Below, in pieces: positions 25,267 to 34,529 of a stretch of 43,732 nucleotides of DNA (within the stretch, counting starts at the first letter, position 1; every line of letters begins with the position of its first letter). The translations under genes and the position numbers were made by a program. The stretch comes from an uncultured Clostridia bacterium (GTDB lineage Bacteria; Bacillota; Clostridia; Lachnospirales; Anaerotignaceae), in the NCBI GenBank assembly GCA_937901125.1, contig CALCGT010000061.1, forward strand, positions 1 through 43,732, read 5' to 3'. Under the pieces are notes generated by a model. That model did no database searches, had not been told where the DNA came from, and saw only the letters and a program-made list of their open reading frames with translations.

Positions 25267-25524
25267 ATGGATAAATTGCATTTTTTGAACATTGGTTATG
25301 GCAATGTGGTTTCCGCAAATCGTGTCATCGCTATCATCAGCCCCGATTCCGCCCCTGTAAAGCGAATCATTCAGGATGCCAAGGAAAAGGGAACGCTGAT
25401 TGATGCTACCTATGGCAGAAAGACCCGCTGTGTCATCATCATGGATGATGGGCATATCGTCCTTTCTCCCAATATGCCGGAAACTGTAGGCGGAAGACTT
25501 TCCGCAGAGCAGAAGGGGATGTAA
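25267..25524 (+). CDS. remA: RemA-like regulatory protein (DUF370)
   Basis: 85 residues, full length for DUF370. In Bacillus subtilis RemA is a DNA-binding ring that activates biofilm matrix operons. Conserved features: LNIGYGNVVSANRVIAI at the N-terminus, SAPVKRII, and DATYGRKTRCVIIMD. It sits between yicC and gmk, its usual place. Whether it controls matrix genes in this organism cannot be told from the window. Confidence 0.92.
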   Translation: MDKLHFLNIGYGNVVSANRVIAIISPDSAPVKRIIQDAKEKGTLIDATYGRKTRCVIIMDDGHIVLSPNMPETVGGRLSAEQKGM

Positions 25525-25527
25525 GTA

Positions 25528-26136
25528 TTGAAGAAACAGGGTATTTTATTGATTATCTCTGGCCCTTCCGGTTCCGGGAAAGGGACTATCGTAGAACGTC
25601 TTTGCAAGAAGGATGATTTTTCTCTTTCCATCTCTGCAACGACAAGAAAACCCAGAGAATATGAAAAAGACGGGGTGCATTATTTCTTTCATACCCGTGA
25701 AGAATTTGAGCAGATGAGAGATCGTAAGGAGCTGCTGGAATGGGCAGAATTTTGCGGCAATTATTACGGCACACCCAGAAAATATGTAACAGAACAGCTG
25801 ATGGCTGGCAATAATGTGATCCTGGAGATTGAAGTGCAGGGAGCCCTGCAGGTGAAAAAAATCTATCCAGAAGGTGTATTGGTATTTATGGTTCCTCCCA
25901 ACTTGGAGGAATTGGGCAATCGCCTGACCAACCGCGGCACAGAGGATAAGGAAACCATTAATATGCGCCTGCGTCGTGCGCTGGAGGAAATGGAACTGGT
26001 AGATGAATATGACTATCTGGTCATCAATGACACAGTAGATCAGGCCACAGAAGATATTCTGACTATCGTAGAAGCAGAAAAAATGAAATGCAGTAGAAAT
26101 AAAGATATTAAAAAGATTTTCAAAGGAGAGATGTAA
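25528..26136 (+). CDS. gmk: Guanylate kinase
   Basis: 202 residues. Phosphorylates GMP to GDP with ATP. P-loop GPSGSGKG at 12-19, then the GMP-binding segment TTRKPREYEKDGVHYFF and the EWAEFCGNYYGT motif. It starts with TTG at 25528, three bases after the remA stop; GAAGGGG at 25512-25518 gives a 9-base spacing and no ATG fits better. rpoZ follows one base after its stop. Confidence 0.96.
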   Translation: MKKQGILLIISGPSGSGKGTIVERLCKKDDFSLSISATTRKPREYEKDGVHYFFHTREEFEQMRDRKELLEWAEFCGNYYGTPRKYVTEQLMAGNNVILEIEVQGALQVKKIYPEGVLVFMVPPNLEELGNRLTNRGTEDKETINMRLRRALEEMELVDEYDYLVINDTVDQATEDILTIVEAEKMKCSRNKDIKKIFKGEM

Positions 26137-26137
26137 T

Positions 26138-26440
26138 ATGTTAAGACCTTCTTATTCCGATTTATTGGAAGTTATTACACAGGATGCTGAAGATATTACC
26201 ATCGGCAGCAGATATACTATCGTTATCGCAGCAGCAAAAAGAGCAAGACAGCTGGTAGACCATGCAGAGCCTATGATCGACAATGTGAAGGTCAATAAAC
26301 CCGTTTCTATCGCTGTTCATGAACTGTACGAAGGCAAACTGAAAATCCGTCAGGGTCAGCCTGCTGCAGAAGAAGAAAAAGAAGTTGCACTGGCAGAAGT
26401 GGACTTCGAAAGCATGACAGAAGAAACAGAAGAAGAATAA
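26138..26440 (+). CDS. rpoZ: RNA polymerase omega subunit
   Basis: 100 residues. The conserved omega core is present (LRPSYSDLL, then RYTIVIAAAKRARQL and KPVSIAVHELYEGKL), followed by an acidic, probably disordered tail (EEEKEVALAEVDFESMTEE). AAAGGAGAG precedes the ATG. Closes the yicC unit at the terminator at 26460. Confidence 0.94.
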   Translation: MLRPSYSDLLEVITQDAEDITIGSRYTIVIAAAKRARQLVDHAEPMIDNVKVNKPVSIAVHELYEGKLKIRQGQPAAEEEKEVALAEVDFESMTEETEEE

Positions 26441-26459
26441 GAAAAATAAAAAGAAAATG

Positions 26460-26487
26460 GGTGTCGATTTTGTCGGCACCTTTCTTT
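26460..26487 (+). terminator. Intrinsic terminator after rpoZ
   Basis: GGTGTCGA (26460-26467) pairs with TCGGCACC (26473-26480), one G-U, loop TTTTG, then TTTCTTT. It is only about 15 bases before the priA start, so it may act as a partial terminator or attenuator. Confidence 0.75.
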
Positions 26488-26502
26488 ATAGGGAGGTGAG
26501 AA

Positions 26503-28947
26503 ATGATGTATGCAAAGGTGATTGTAGGGTTAAATCGCCCGGAGATGGATAAGATGTTTGATTACGGTGTGCCGGAGGGGATGAAGGTGCGTCAAGGGGG
26601 GCGGGTCATTGTGCCCTTTGGCAGCCGAAACAGCAAAACGGAAGGCTATGTCATTTCTCTCTCGGAAGAAACGGATGTACCTGAGGATAAGATCAAATAT
26701 ATCATTGAGGTGCTGGATGGAGGAAAACCTACCTTTACTCCTGTTCTGTTGGAACTGGCAGAATGGATGCGGCAGAGATATTTCTGCAGCCTGAACCAGT
26801 GCTTGCAGGCTATCATGCCGGCGGGGATCCGTACAAAAAGCAGTTGGGCAGTAAGCCTGAAAAACTTTGAGGAAGAAATAAAGCTGACACCTAAGGAAAA
26901 ACTGCTGGTGGATTTCATGGGAGAACGGAGAAACGTGCCTCTGGATGAAATTCAGGCAGAATTTAGTGGGAAAGTTGTGGATTTTCTGCGGAAGATGGAA
27001 GGAAAAGGTCTGCTGGAATTGAAGCAGGTGCTCCATCGCAGCGAATATAAAAAAGAGAAAAGATTTTATTCTCTGGATACAGAAGCATCTCTTTTGGAAG
27101 AGGTAAGAAAGAAAATCGAAAAAGACCGCCGATTGGAAGGACAGCGGAAAATATTAGATTATTTGCAGGAGGGGAAAGAAGCTACAGCGGAGGAACTGAA
27201 AGAAAAGCTGGGCGTGACAGATTCCCCCATCAAGACTTTACTGCAGAAGGGCGTTTTGCAAGAACGAAAGCAGACAGAACTGCGGAAGGTTTTCGATGCA
27301 GGTGTCTGCCAGAGAACGGATGCATTTGAGCCTACGGCAGAGCAGGCAGTCGCATTGGCTGCCCTCCGTTCTGAAATGGAAAAAGAAGAGAAGAAACCTG
27401 TCCTCCTCCATGGGGTGACGGGCAGCGGTAAAACGGAGATCTATATGCAGATCATTGCCGATGTGCTGGCAAAGGGGCAGCAGGCCATCGTGCTGGTGCC
27501 TGAAATTGCTCTGACACCGCTGATTCTGGAACGATTCATTTCTCGTTTTGGCGATGCAGTTAGCGTGACCCATAGCCGCCTTTCCATGGGCGAAAGAGTA
27601 GATCAATGGAAAAAAGCAAGGGATGGAGAGATTTCCGTCATCATCGGTCCTAGGTCGGCATTGTTTCTGCCTTTTCAAAACGTGGGTGCTATCATCATGG
27701 ATGAAGCCCACGAAAATAGCTACGTTTCTGATATTACGCCGAAATATGACACGAAGGATGTGGCGGCGGAAGCGGCGAAAAAATATGGTGCCCTTTTCCT
27801 GATGGGAACGGCGACTCCTGATCTTGTCAGCTATTATAAGGCAAAGGCAGGAGAGTATCTTCTGCTGGAATTGAAGGAACGCACCGGCGGCGGGGCTTTG
27901 CCAGAGGTTTTCGTGACGGATATGCGAAAGGAACTGGCGGAGGGGAACCGTTCTGCCTTCAGCAGAGAATTGCAGGAAGCCATTCGGGAAAACCTACGGA
28001 AGGGAGAGCAGACGATGTTGTTCCTGAACCGCAGGGGCTATGCTACCTTTGTTTCCTGTCGCAGCTGTGGGCATGTGATGACCTGCCCTGAATGTGATAT
28101 TACCTACACCTATCATGCCAAGGGACATGCATTGGTCTGCCATTACTGCGGCAGAAGGGCAGAGGTTCCCAAAACCTGCCCCCAATGTGGCTCCAAATAT
28201 ATACGGTATTTTGGAACGGGGACCCAGAAGATTGAAGAAGAAGCAAAAAAACTCTTCCCCGAAGCCCGCATCCTGCGGATGGACTTGGATACGACTCTGA
28301 CGAAGCACAGCCATGAAAAGATACTGGAAGCCTTCGGTAAGGGTGAAGCGGATATTCTGATTGGAACCCAGATGATCGCCAAAGGGCATGACTACCCCAA
28401 TGTGACGCTGGTGGGCATCCTGGCGGCGGATTTATCCCTGAATGTGGACAGCTATACGGCGGCAGAAACGGCCTTTCGCCTGATGACCCAAGCGGCAGGG
28501 CGTGCAGGCCGGCGGGCAGATAATGGACGGGTATTCATCCAGACCTATCAGCCGGAGCATTATGCGGTGAAGCATGCGGCAAAACAGGATTATCAGGGCT
28601 TTTATGAAGAGGAAATATTGATGCGGCAGATGATGGGCTATCCGCCTTTTTCAGTTTTTTTCAGCATCTTTATCGTTGGGGAAGAAAAAGATGCCGTGGA
28701 AATTGCGTCGCAAAAGCTGGCGGAAAGGCTGGTAGAGGCAGACGAAAAAGAAATCGCAACGATTTTGGGACCTGTGCCTGCGGCATTGCCCAAATTCCGC
28801 GGGGATTATCGGTATCAGCTGATTGTAAAGGCGGCGAAGGAAGAACCTTTGCGGGAACTGGTGCTGCCTGTGGTGGAAAGCATGAAGAAAGACAGGAAAT
28901 CCAATGTTCGATATCAAATGGCTCTAAATCCTACCAATATTGTATAA
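26503..28947 (+). CDS. priA: Primosomal protein N', replication restart helicase PriA
   Basis: 814 residues. 3'-to-5' helicase that reloads the replisome at stalled forks. The N-terminal DNA-binding domain starts AKVIVGLNRPEMDKMFDYGV; Walker A GVTGSGKT is near 304-311 and the DEAH box near 400. The zinc-binding insert between the helicase lobes has the full set of cysteine pairs (CRSCGHVMTCPEC, then CHYCG and CPQCG, about 518-565). Two adjacent ATGs (26503, 26506) follow GGGAGGTGAG; the second has marginally better spacing. No regulation of its own is visible. Confidence 0.96.
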   Translation: MMYAKVIVGLNRPEMDKMFDYGVPEGMKVRQGGRVIVPFGSRNSKTEGYVISLSEETDVPEDKIKYIIEVLDGGKPTFTPVLLELAEWMRQRYFCSLNQCLQAIMPAGIRTKSSWAVSLKNFEEEIKLTPKEKLLVDFMGERRNVPLDEIQAEFSGKVVDFLRKMEGKGLLELKQVLHRSEYKKEKRFYSLDTEASLLEEVRKKIEKDRRLEGQRKILDYLQEGKEATAEELKEKLGVTDSPIKTLLQKGVLQERKQTELRKVFDAGVCQRTDAFEPTAEQAVALAALRSEMEKEEKKPVLLHGVTGSGKTEIYMQIIADVLAKGQQAIVLVPEIALTPLILERFISRFGDAVSVTHSRLSMGERVDQWKKARDGEISVIIGPRSALFLPFQNVGAIIMDEAHENSYVSDITPKYDTKDVAAEAAKKYGALFLMGTATPDLVSYYKAKAGEYLLLELKERTGGGALPEVFVTDMRKELAEGNRSAFSRELQEAIRENLRKGEQTMLFLNRRGYATFVSCRSCGHVMTCPECDITYTYHAKGHALVCHYCGRRAEVPKTCPQCGSKYIRYFGTGTQKIEEEAKKLFPEARILRMDLDTTLTKHSHEKILEAFGKGEADILIGTQMIAKGHDYPNVTLVGILAADLSLNVDSYTAAETAFRLMTQAAGRAGRRADNGRVFIQTYQPEHYAVKHAAKQDYQGFYEEEILMRQMMGYPPFSVFFSIFIVGEEKDAVEIASQKLAERLVEADEKEIATILGPVPAALPKFRGDYRYQLIVKAAKEEPLRELVLPVVESMKKDRKSNVRYQMALNPTNIV

Positions 28948-28968
28948 AGATGAAAAATGTGATATAGT
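28940..28968 (+). promoter_or_regulatory. Predicted promoter of def-fmt
   Basis: TTGTAT at 28940-28945 (overlapping the priA stop), 17-base spacer, TATAGT at 28963-28968. Confidence 0.55.
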
Positions 28969-29053
28969 TATTTGATGTATTTCAATAAATGTAAGAAAAA
29001 GTTTAGAGTTTGTTCAAATTTTGGAGATAGTATGAAAATAGGAGGAAGATACA

Positions 29054-29506
29054 ATGGCAATTCGTAATATTCGCATCAGCACAGACGAAGTGCTGAGAAA
29101 AAAATGCAAACCCGTAAAAGAAATCACACCCAACCTGCTGACATTGCTGGATGATATGGCTGATACCATGTATGAAGCAAATGGCGTTGGCTTGGCGGCA
29201 CCCCAGGTGGGCATCCTGAAAAGAGTGGTAGTTATCGATATCGGTGAAGGTCTGGTAGAACTGATTAACCCTGTGATTCTGGAAACCAGCGGGTCCCAGA
29301 TCGACGATGAAGGCTGCCTGAGCGTTCCCGGCAAATATGCTCCCGTGGAAAGACCCAACTACGCTAAGGTGGGAGCTATGGATAGAGATGGCAATAAATT
29401 CATCATCGAAGGGGAAGAACTGATGGCGCGTGCCCTGTGCCATGAAATCGACCATCTGGATGGTATTCTGTATATTGATAAGGCTCTGCCTGTGGAAGAA
29501 GCGTAA
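29054..29506 (+). CDS. def: Peptide deformylase
   Basis: 150 residues. Removes the formyl group from new N-termini. All three motifs are present: GVGLAAPQVG (44-53), EGCLS (86-90) and HEIDH (130-134). Metal ligands are Cys88, His130 and His134, with Glu131 catalytic. AATAGGAGG precedes the ATG. Linked to fmt by 12 bases: the enzyme that adds the formyl group and the one that removes it are co-expressed, as usual. Confidence 0.97.
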   Translation: MAIRNIRISTDEVLRKKCKPVKEITPNLLTLLDDMADTMYEANGVGLAAPQVGILKRVVVIDIGEGLVELINPVILETSGSQIDDEGCLSVPGKYAPVERPNYAKVGAMDRDGNKFIIEGEELMARALCHEIDHLDGILYIDKALPVEEA

Positions 29507-29518
29507 GGAGGAAATCCG

Positions 29519-30448
29519 ATGAAAGTGATCTTTATGGGGACACCCCATTTTGCGGTGTATTCTTTGAAAGCTCTGCTGACAAAGCATGAGGTGGTGGCTG
29601 TTGTGACACAGCCCGATAAACCCAAGGGCAGAGGCAAAAAAATGCAGTTCACGCCGGTAAAAGAACTGGCACTGGAATGTGGCATCGAAGTGCTGCAGCC
29701 GGAAAAGGTGAGAGAGCCTGAAGTGGTGGAAAAACTGCGCAGCTATGGCGCAGACCTGATCGCTGTAACGGCTTTTGGTCAGCTGCTGCCGGAAGCGATT
29801 TTGAATATGCCGAAATATGGCTGCATCAATGTCCATGGCTCTTTGCTGCCGGAATACAGAGGGGCGGCGCCTATGCAGCGTGCCATCATCGACGGCAAAA
29901 AGGTAACAGGTATCACTACCATGTTCATGGCAAAGGGTATGGATACAGGTGATATGCTGCTGAAAAAAGAAGTGGAAATCTTGCCAACAGATAATTTTGA
30001 AACACTCCATGACAAAATGGCAGGGGCAGGGGCAGAACTGCTGCTGGAGACTATCGATGGTCTGGAAGCAGGCAGCATCGAACGCATCCCACAAGATGAT
30101 GCAAAAGCAACACATGCACCTATGATCCACAAAGAAACAGGACATATTGACTGGAGCAAACAGGGACAGCAGATCATCGACCTGATGAGAGGGCTGCATC
30201 CTGGCCCCGGTGCCTATGCGATTTACGAAGAAGAGCCTTTGAAGATGTTTTGGGCGGAAACAGCCGAAGGTAATTATCCCGATGCTGCATTCGGGGAGAT
30301 CGTGGAAGTAACAAAAAAAGACTTCGCAGTCAAATGCGGCGATGGCATCCTGCGGATCAAGGAAGTGCAGGCCCGCGGCGGGAAAAAAATGGCGGCAGAT
30401 GCATATCTGCGGGGCCATGCAATGCATGAGGGCGTCCTGTTCAAATAA
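29519..30448 (+). CDS. fmt: Methionyl-tRNA formyltransferase
   Basis: 309 residues. Uses 10-formyl-THF (made by Fhs/FolD, encoded at 10785-13337) to formylate initiator Met-tRNA. The formyltransferase core has MGTPHFAVYSL at the start and the catalytic Asn104/His106 motif INVHGSLLPEYRGAAP at 103-118; the C-terminal OB-like tRNA-binding domain starts near 205. TAAGGAGG precedes the ATG. Confidence 0.97.
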   Translation: MKVIFMGTPHFAVYSLKALLTKHEVVAVVTQPDKPKGRGKKMQFTPVKELALECGIEVLQPEKVREPEVVEKLRSYGADLIAVTAFGQLLPEAILNMPKYGCINVHGSLLPEYRGAAPMQRAIIDGKKVTGITTMFMAKGMDTGDMLLKKEVEILPTDNFETLHDKMAGAGAELLLETIDGLEAGSIERIPQDDAKATHAPMIHKETGHIDWSKQGQQIIDLMRGLHPGPGAYAIYEEEPLKMFWAETAEGNYPDAAFGEIVEVTKKDFAVKCGDGILRIKEVQARGGKKMAADAYLRGHAMHEGVLFK

Positions 30449-30465
30449 GATAGGAGGAACCAAAT

Positions 30466-31164
30466 ATGTATTACGGTTATGGTTACAACAGTATGTATTT
30501 TCTGGTGCTGCTTGCATTCATCTTTTCTATGGTGGCGCAGGCGAAGGTATCCGGTACATTCAATAAATATTCCAAAGTAAGAAACAGACGGGGTTTTACT
30601 GGTGCCCAGGTGGCACAGCAGATGCTGCAGAATGCAGGCATTTACGATGTCAGCGTGCAGCGAGTGGCAGGACACCTGACAGACCATTACGACCCCAGAA
30701 CAAAGACATTGCGTCTGTCTCAGGGTGTTTATGACAGCACATCGGTAGCGGCGTTGGGCGTCGCAGCCCATGAAACAGGTCATGCCATCCAACATGATGT
30801 GGGTTATGCGCCACTGGCATTGAGAAGCTTTTTCGTGCCGTTGGCGAATTTTGGCTCCAGACTGGCGATTCCTCTGATCATCATTGGGTTCCTGTTTAGC
30901 GGTGGCGGCAGCACACTGGTGACTTTGGGGATACTGTTCTTCTCTTTGTCTGTAGCATTTACTATCATTACACTGCCTGTGGAATTTAACGCATCTACCA
31001 GAGCCATTCGTCTGCTGGTGGATGATGGTTTCTTGGACAGTGATGAAATCGGCGGGGCGAAGAAGGTGCTGAGTGCGGCGGCGATGACATACGTTGCAGC
31101 GGCATTTGCGGCAGTAGCGCAGCTCCTGAGACTGATTGCCATCTTTGGCAGAAGAGACGACTAA
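30466..31164 (+). CDS. Membrane zinc metallopeptidase (YugP-like, Zn_peptidase_2)
   Basis: 232 residues. The zincin motif HETGH is at 102-106 (AAHETGHAIQHD). There is a Tyr/Gly-rich N-terminus with one membrane helix (about 10-25), two helices in the middle and a final hydrophobic segment. This is the neutral zinc metallopeptidase family PF04298, common in Firmicutes and of unknown physiological substrate. TAGGAGG precedes the ATG, 17 bases after fmt. Often found between fmt and rsmB, as here. Confidence 0.9.
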   Translation: MYYGYGYNSMYFLVLLAFIFSMVAQAKVSGTFNKYSKVRNRRGFTGAQVAQQMLQNAGIYDVSVQRVAGHLTDHYDPRTKTLRLSQGVYDSTSVAALGVAAHETGHAIQHDVGYAPLALRSFFVPLANFGSRLAIPLIIIGFLFSGGGSTLVTLGILFFSLSVAFTIITLPVEFNASTRAIRLLVDDGFLDSDEIGGAKKVLSAAAMTYVAAAFAAVAQLLRLIAIFGRRDD

Positions 31165-31169
31165 AAAAT

Positions 31170-31204
31170 AAAAGGCTAATCTCTAAAAATGGGATTAGCC
31201 TTTT
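31170..31204 (+). terminator. Intrinsic terminator after the def-fmt-peptidase unit
   Basis: AAAAGGCTAATCTC (31170-31183) pairs with GGGATTAGCCTTTT (31191-31204), 14 pairs, loop TAAAAAT. Confidence 0.92.
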
Positions 31205-31274
31205 GGTGTTTTTGAAGGTATGCATTTTAAGGTTAGAATTTCGAATGAAAAATAGGGAAATAGAGCTGAAAAGA

Positions 31275-31303
31275 TTGAAGAAAGGCGCTTTTTGTCGTAT
31301 AAT
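31275..31303 (+). promoter_or_regulatory. Predicted promoter of the rsmB-to-thiN operon
   Basis: TTGAAG at 31275-31280, 17-base spacer, TATAAT at 31298-31303. It follows a strong terminator, so it probably drives the next seven genes. Confidence 0.75.
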
Positions 31304-31346
31304 ATTACGTTGAGACAGAATGACTAATACGGAAGGAATTGAAACG

Positions 31347-32690
31347 ATGATTCAAATCAATCCCAGAGAGATCGCGGCAGAAGCCCTCATGGAGATCATG
31401 ACGGAAGAAGCCTATAATAATATGACATTGCGGAGGCTGCTGCGCCAGAATGGTGCGATGCCCCGACAGGACAGAGCCTTTGTGACGGAGATCGTCAACG
31501 GTACCTTGCGCAACCTCATCTATATCGACCATGTGCTGAACACCTTTTCCAAAACGAAAACGGAAAAGATGAAGCCATGGCTGCTGGCGGTGCTGCGTTC
31601 TGCGGTGTATCAGATGTATTTCATGGATGTGCCCGATTCTGCAGCCTGCAATGAAGCAGTGAAGCTGGCAGGGGCAAGGGGCTATGCCTCCTTGAAGGGC
31701 TTCGTCAATGGTGTTTTGCGGACAGCGGCTAAGAAGAAGCAGGAAATCCCTATGCCGGAAAAGGGAACAGCGGAATACCTTTCTGTAGCTTATTCCCATC
31801 CTCTGTGGCTGGTGCGCATGTGGGTGGCTTATTATGGCTACGAGGAAACGGAGGCTATCTGTGCTTATGATAATCAGTCCCCAGATGTGACGATTCGCGT
31901 GAATACCCTGAAAACAAACAAGGCAGACTTAAAACAGATGCTGGCAGGAGCAGGGGTGGAAGTCAAAGACGGACTCGTTTCTGAAAATGCCCTGCATTTG
32001 ACGAAAACGGCAGACCTAAGCCGGTTAGAAGCTTTCCAAAAAGGCTTATTTCATGTGCAGGATGAAAGCTCTCAGCTGGCAGTAAAGATTTTAGACCCTC
32101 AGAAGGGCGAAAGCATCTTGGATATGTGTGCTGCCCCCGGCGGGAAAAGCTTCACCACGGCAGAGACTATGGAAAACGAGGGAAAATTGGTTTCCTGCGA
32201 TATATATGAGCATAAGATTGAGTTGATGGAAGAAGGGGCAGAACGCCTAGGCATTGGCATGATGGAATGCAGGGTTCAGGATGGGGCGGAAGCGGAAGAA
32301 GAACAGGAATGGTTCGACCGTGTGCTGGTGGATGCGCCTTGCTCCGGCTTGGGGCTGATGCGGAAGAAACCGGATATCCGCCTGAAAAAAGACGGAAATG
32401 AAATTGACAGCCTGACGGGTATCCAAAGAGAGATTTTGGAAAATGCAGCGGGCTACGTGAAAAAAGGCGGCGTATTGGTGTATAGCACCTGTACTCTGTG
32501 CCGCAAGGAAAATGAAAAAAATCTGGAATGGTTCCTGAAAAACCACCCTGAGTTTGAGGTTGAGGATATTACAAGGTTCTTACCTGAGGATTGGAATGTG
32601 GAAACAGCGGAAAAGGGATATCTCACCCTGCTTCCCCATAAAACAGGAACAGATGGATTTTTCATTTCCAGAATGAGAAGAAAGGATTAA
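31347..32690 (+). CDS. rsmB: 16S rRNA (cytosine-967-C5) methyltransferase RsmB
   Basis: 447 residues. An N-terminal NusB-like RNA-binding domain (INPREIAAEALMEIM onward, to about 140) is joined to an m5C methyltransferase. The SAM loop is DMCAAPGGKSF. The two cysteines of the family are Cys332 in DAPCSG and Cys382 in YSTCTLC (the nucleophile). The frame is open from an ATG at 31320, but GGAAGGAAT suits the ATG at 31347 and family N-termini begin there. It overlaps nothing; rlmN starts 3 bases after its stop. Confidence 0.94.
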   Translation: MIQINPREIAAEALMEIMTEEAYNNMTLRRLLRQNGAMPRQDRAFVTEIVNGTLRNLIYIDHVLNTFSKTKTEKMKPWLLAVLRSAVYQMYFMDVPDSAACNEAVKLAGARGYASLKGFVNGVLRTAAKKKQEIPMPEKGTAEYLSVAYSHPLWLVRMWVAYYGYEETEAICAYDNQSPDVTIRVNTLKTNKADLKQMLAGAGVEVKDGLVSENALHLTKTADLSRLEAFQKGLFHVQDESSQLAVKILDPQKGESILDMCAAPGGKSFTTAETMENEGKLVSCDIYEHKIELMEEGAERLGIGMMECRVQDGAEAEEEQEWFDRVLVDAPCSGLGLMRKKPDIRLKKDGNEIDSLTGIQREILENAAGYVKKGGVLVYSTCTLCRKENEKNLEWFLKNHPEFEVEDITRFLPEDWNVETAEKGYLTLLPHKTGTDGFFISRMRRKD

Positions 32691-32693
32691 GAT

Positions 32694-33728
32694 ATGGAAA
32701 AAATTGATATCAAATCCATGAATATAGAAGAACTGGAGCAGTTTTTAAAGGAACTGGGGGAACCGAAATTCCGTGGGAAGCAGATTTTTGACTGGCTTCA
32801 TGCCAAGCAGGTGGACAGTTTCGAGGAAATGACAAACCTTTCCAAAGGCCTGCAGGAAAAGCTGGATGAAAAAGCTGCCATCAACGGCGTAGAGATGGTG
32901 CGGCGGCTGGTTTCCCAGATCGATGGAACGAGAAAATACCTCTTTGCTCTTTCCGATGGTGCCATCATCGAAAGTGTTTTGATGAAATATGAGCATGGCA
33001 ATACAGTCTGCATCTCCACCCAGGTGGGCTGCCGCATGGGCTGCAAATTCTGTGCGTCCACTCTAGATGGTGTGGAACGGGGACTGACGGCAGGGGAAAT
33101 GCTTTCCCAAATCTATGCGATCCAGAAGGACTGTGGCGAAAGAGTCCGTGGCACAGTGCTGATGGGCAGCGGCGAACCGCTGGATAACTACGATAATGTT
33201 GTGAAATTCCTGCGGCTCATCAATGACCCTAAGGGGCAGAATATGGGACAGCGGCATATCACCCTTTCTACCTGTGGTCTGGTGGAGAAAATTTATGATT
33301 TGGCGGAAGAGAACTTGCAAATCACACTGGCAGTTTCTCTCCATGCGCCCAATGACAGCATCCGTACACAGACGATGCCCATTGCCAAAGTTTACAGCAT
33401 GGAACGGCTGTTAAAAGCCTGCAGGGATTATGCGGAGAAAACAAAACGCCGCATCACCTTTGAATATGCCCTGATCCACGGGGTGAATGATGGAGACGAA
33501 AACGCATGGGAGCTGGTGAAAAAGCTGAGAGATCTGCTTTGCCATGTGAATCTGATTCCTGTGAACGATGTAAAGGAAAGGAATTATATCAAAAGTAGCA
33601 GCGACAGGGTGAAGCACTTTGCTTCCATCTTGAATGAAAACGGCATTGAAACGACCGTCAGACGCAAGCTGGGTAGCGATATCGACGCAGCCTGCGGTCA
33701 GCTGAGACGGAGCCATATAAAGGAATAA
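32694..33728 (+). CDS. rlmN: Dual-specificity 23S rRNA/tRNA adenine-C2 methyltransferase RlmN
   Basis: 344 residues. Radical-SAM enzyme methylating A2503 of 23S rRNA and A37 of some tRNAs. The cluster motif CRMGCKFC gives Cys113, Cys117 and Cys120. STQVGC before it and the C-terminal catalytic cysteine in DIDAACGQLR (near 336) complete the two-cysteine mechanism. No residue typical of the Cfr resistance enzyme stands out by eye. Confidence 0.95.
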   Translation: MEKIDIKSMNIEELEQFLKELGEPKFRGKQIFDWLHAKQVDSFEEMTNLSKGLQEKLDEKAAINGVEMVRRLVSQIDGTRKYLFALSDGAIIESVLMKYEHGNTVCISTQVGCRMGCKFCASTLDGVERGLTAGEMLSQIYAIQKDCGERVRGTVLMGSGEPLDNYDNVVKFLRLINDPKGQNMGQRHITLSTCGLVEKIYDLAEENLQITLAVSLHAPNDSIRTQTMPIAKVYSMERLLKACRDYAEKTKRRITFEYALIHGVNDGDENAWELVKKLRDLLCHVNLIPVNDVKERNYIKSSSDRVKHFASILNENGIETTVRRKLGSDIDAACGQLRRSHIKE

Positions 33729-33732
33729 AAGA

Positions 33733-33750
33733 CGAAAGCGTGAGCTTTCG
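33733..33750 (+). other. Hairpin in the rlmN-stp gap
   Basis: CGAAAGC-GTGA-GCTTTCG, a perfect 7-bp stem with no T-run behind it (AAAACG follows). More likely an RNA-stability or processing structure than a terminator. Confidence 0.4.
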
Positions 33751-33779
33751 AAAACGTTTACCAAGGAGGTGGAGCAGCG

Positions 33780-34511
33780 TTGAAAGCAGTTGGGGTAAGC
33801 GATATTGGGAAATGTCGGAAAAACAACGAAGATGCATATTATATTTCGGCAGGGGATGACCCCGCAGAAAATTTATATCTGATAGCCGATGGAATGGGCG
33901 GTTGTAATGCCGGCGAAGTTGCCAGCAGCAGTGCCATCGAAGCATTCCTGGCCTATTTTTGGAAAGAGATGCAGCATGCAGACAGCGAAGATGTACTGGA
34001 TCTGATGACGGGGGCCATGGCGGCTGCAAATAAGGAAGTATATGATAAATCCAATTCTGCAAGGGAATTTGCGGAAATGGGGACGACCATCGTTGCGGCG
34101 GCAGTGCGGGAAGATAAGCTGTATGTGGCCCATGTGGGGGATAGCAGAGCCTATCTTTTCCGCAAAAAAGAAATGATGCCCTTGACCACAGACCATTCTT
34201 ATGTTATGGAACTGGTGAAAATGGGCAACATCACTAAGGAAGAAGCGGCGAACCACCCCAAGCGGAATGTCATCACCCGTGCCGTTGGCATCAAAAACAT
34301 GGTGGAAACAGATACGGCGATCCATCCTGTGAAAAAAGGCGACATCGTGATGCTTTGCACAGATGGCCTTTCCGGGATGCTGAAGGATGAAGAAATGGCG
34401 AAGATTTTGAGTAAACGTGCCACTTTGGAGCGGAAAGCGGCGATCCTAGTGGAAGAAGCCAACAAGCATGGCGGGCATGATAATATTTCCCTGATTTTGG
34501 TTGAGATATAA
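33780..34511 (+). CDS. stp: PP2C-family Ser/Thr protein phosphatase (PrpC/Stp)
   Basis: 243 residues. Metal-dependent phosphatase that reverses the kinase encoded next. Metal-site motifs in order: NNEDAYY (Asp18), IADGMGG (Asp37), HVGDSRAYL, LCTDGLSG and GGHDNISLI. The start is TTG, 10 bases after AAGGAGG; no ATG is available near it. In Firmicutes this pair controls cell-wall growth, germination and translation factors. Confidence 0.95.
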   Translation: MKAVGVSDIGKCRKNNEDAYYISAGDDPAENLYLIADGMGGCNAGEVASSSAIEAFLAYFWKEMQHADSEDVLDLMTGAMAAANKEVYDKSNSAREFAEMGTTIVAAAVREDKLYVAHVGDSRAYLFRKKEMMPLTTDHSYVMELVKMGNITKEEAANHPKRNVITRAVGIKNMVETDTAIHPVKKGDIVMLCTDGLSGMLKDEEMAKILSKRATLERKAAILVEEANKHGGHDNISLILVEI

Positions 34512-34529
34512 GTAGGAGGTTAAAAACTA

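Noticed and set aside
29003..30517. 504-codon minus-strand frame opposite def and fmt
   Set aside because: Same effect: low-complexity His/Cys/Phe-rich product, no ribosome binding site, opposite certain genes.
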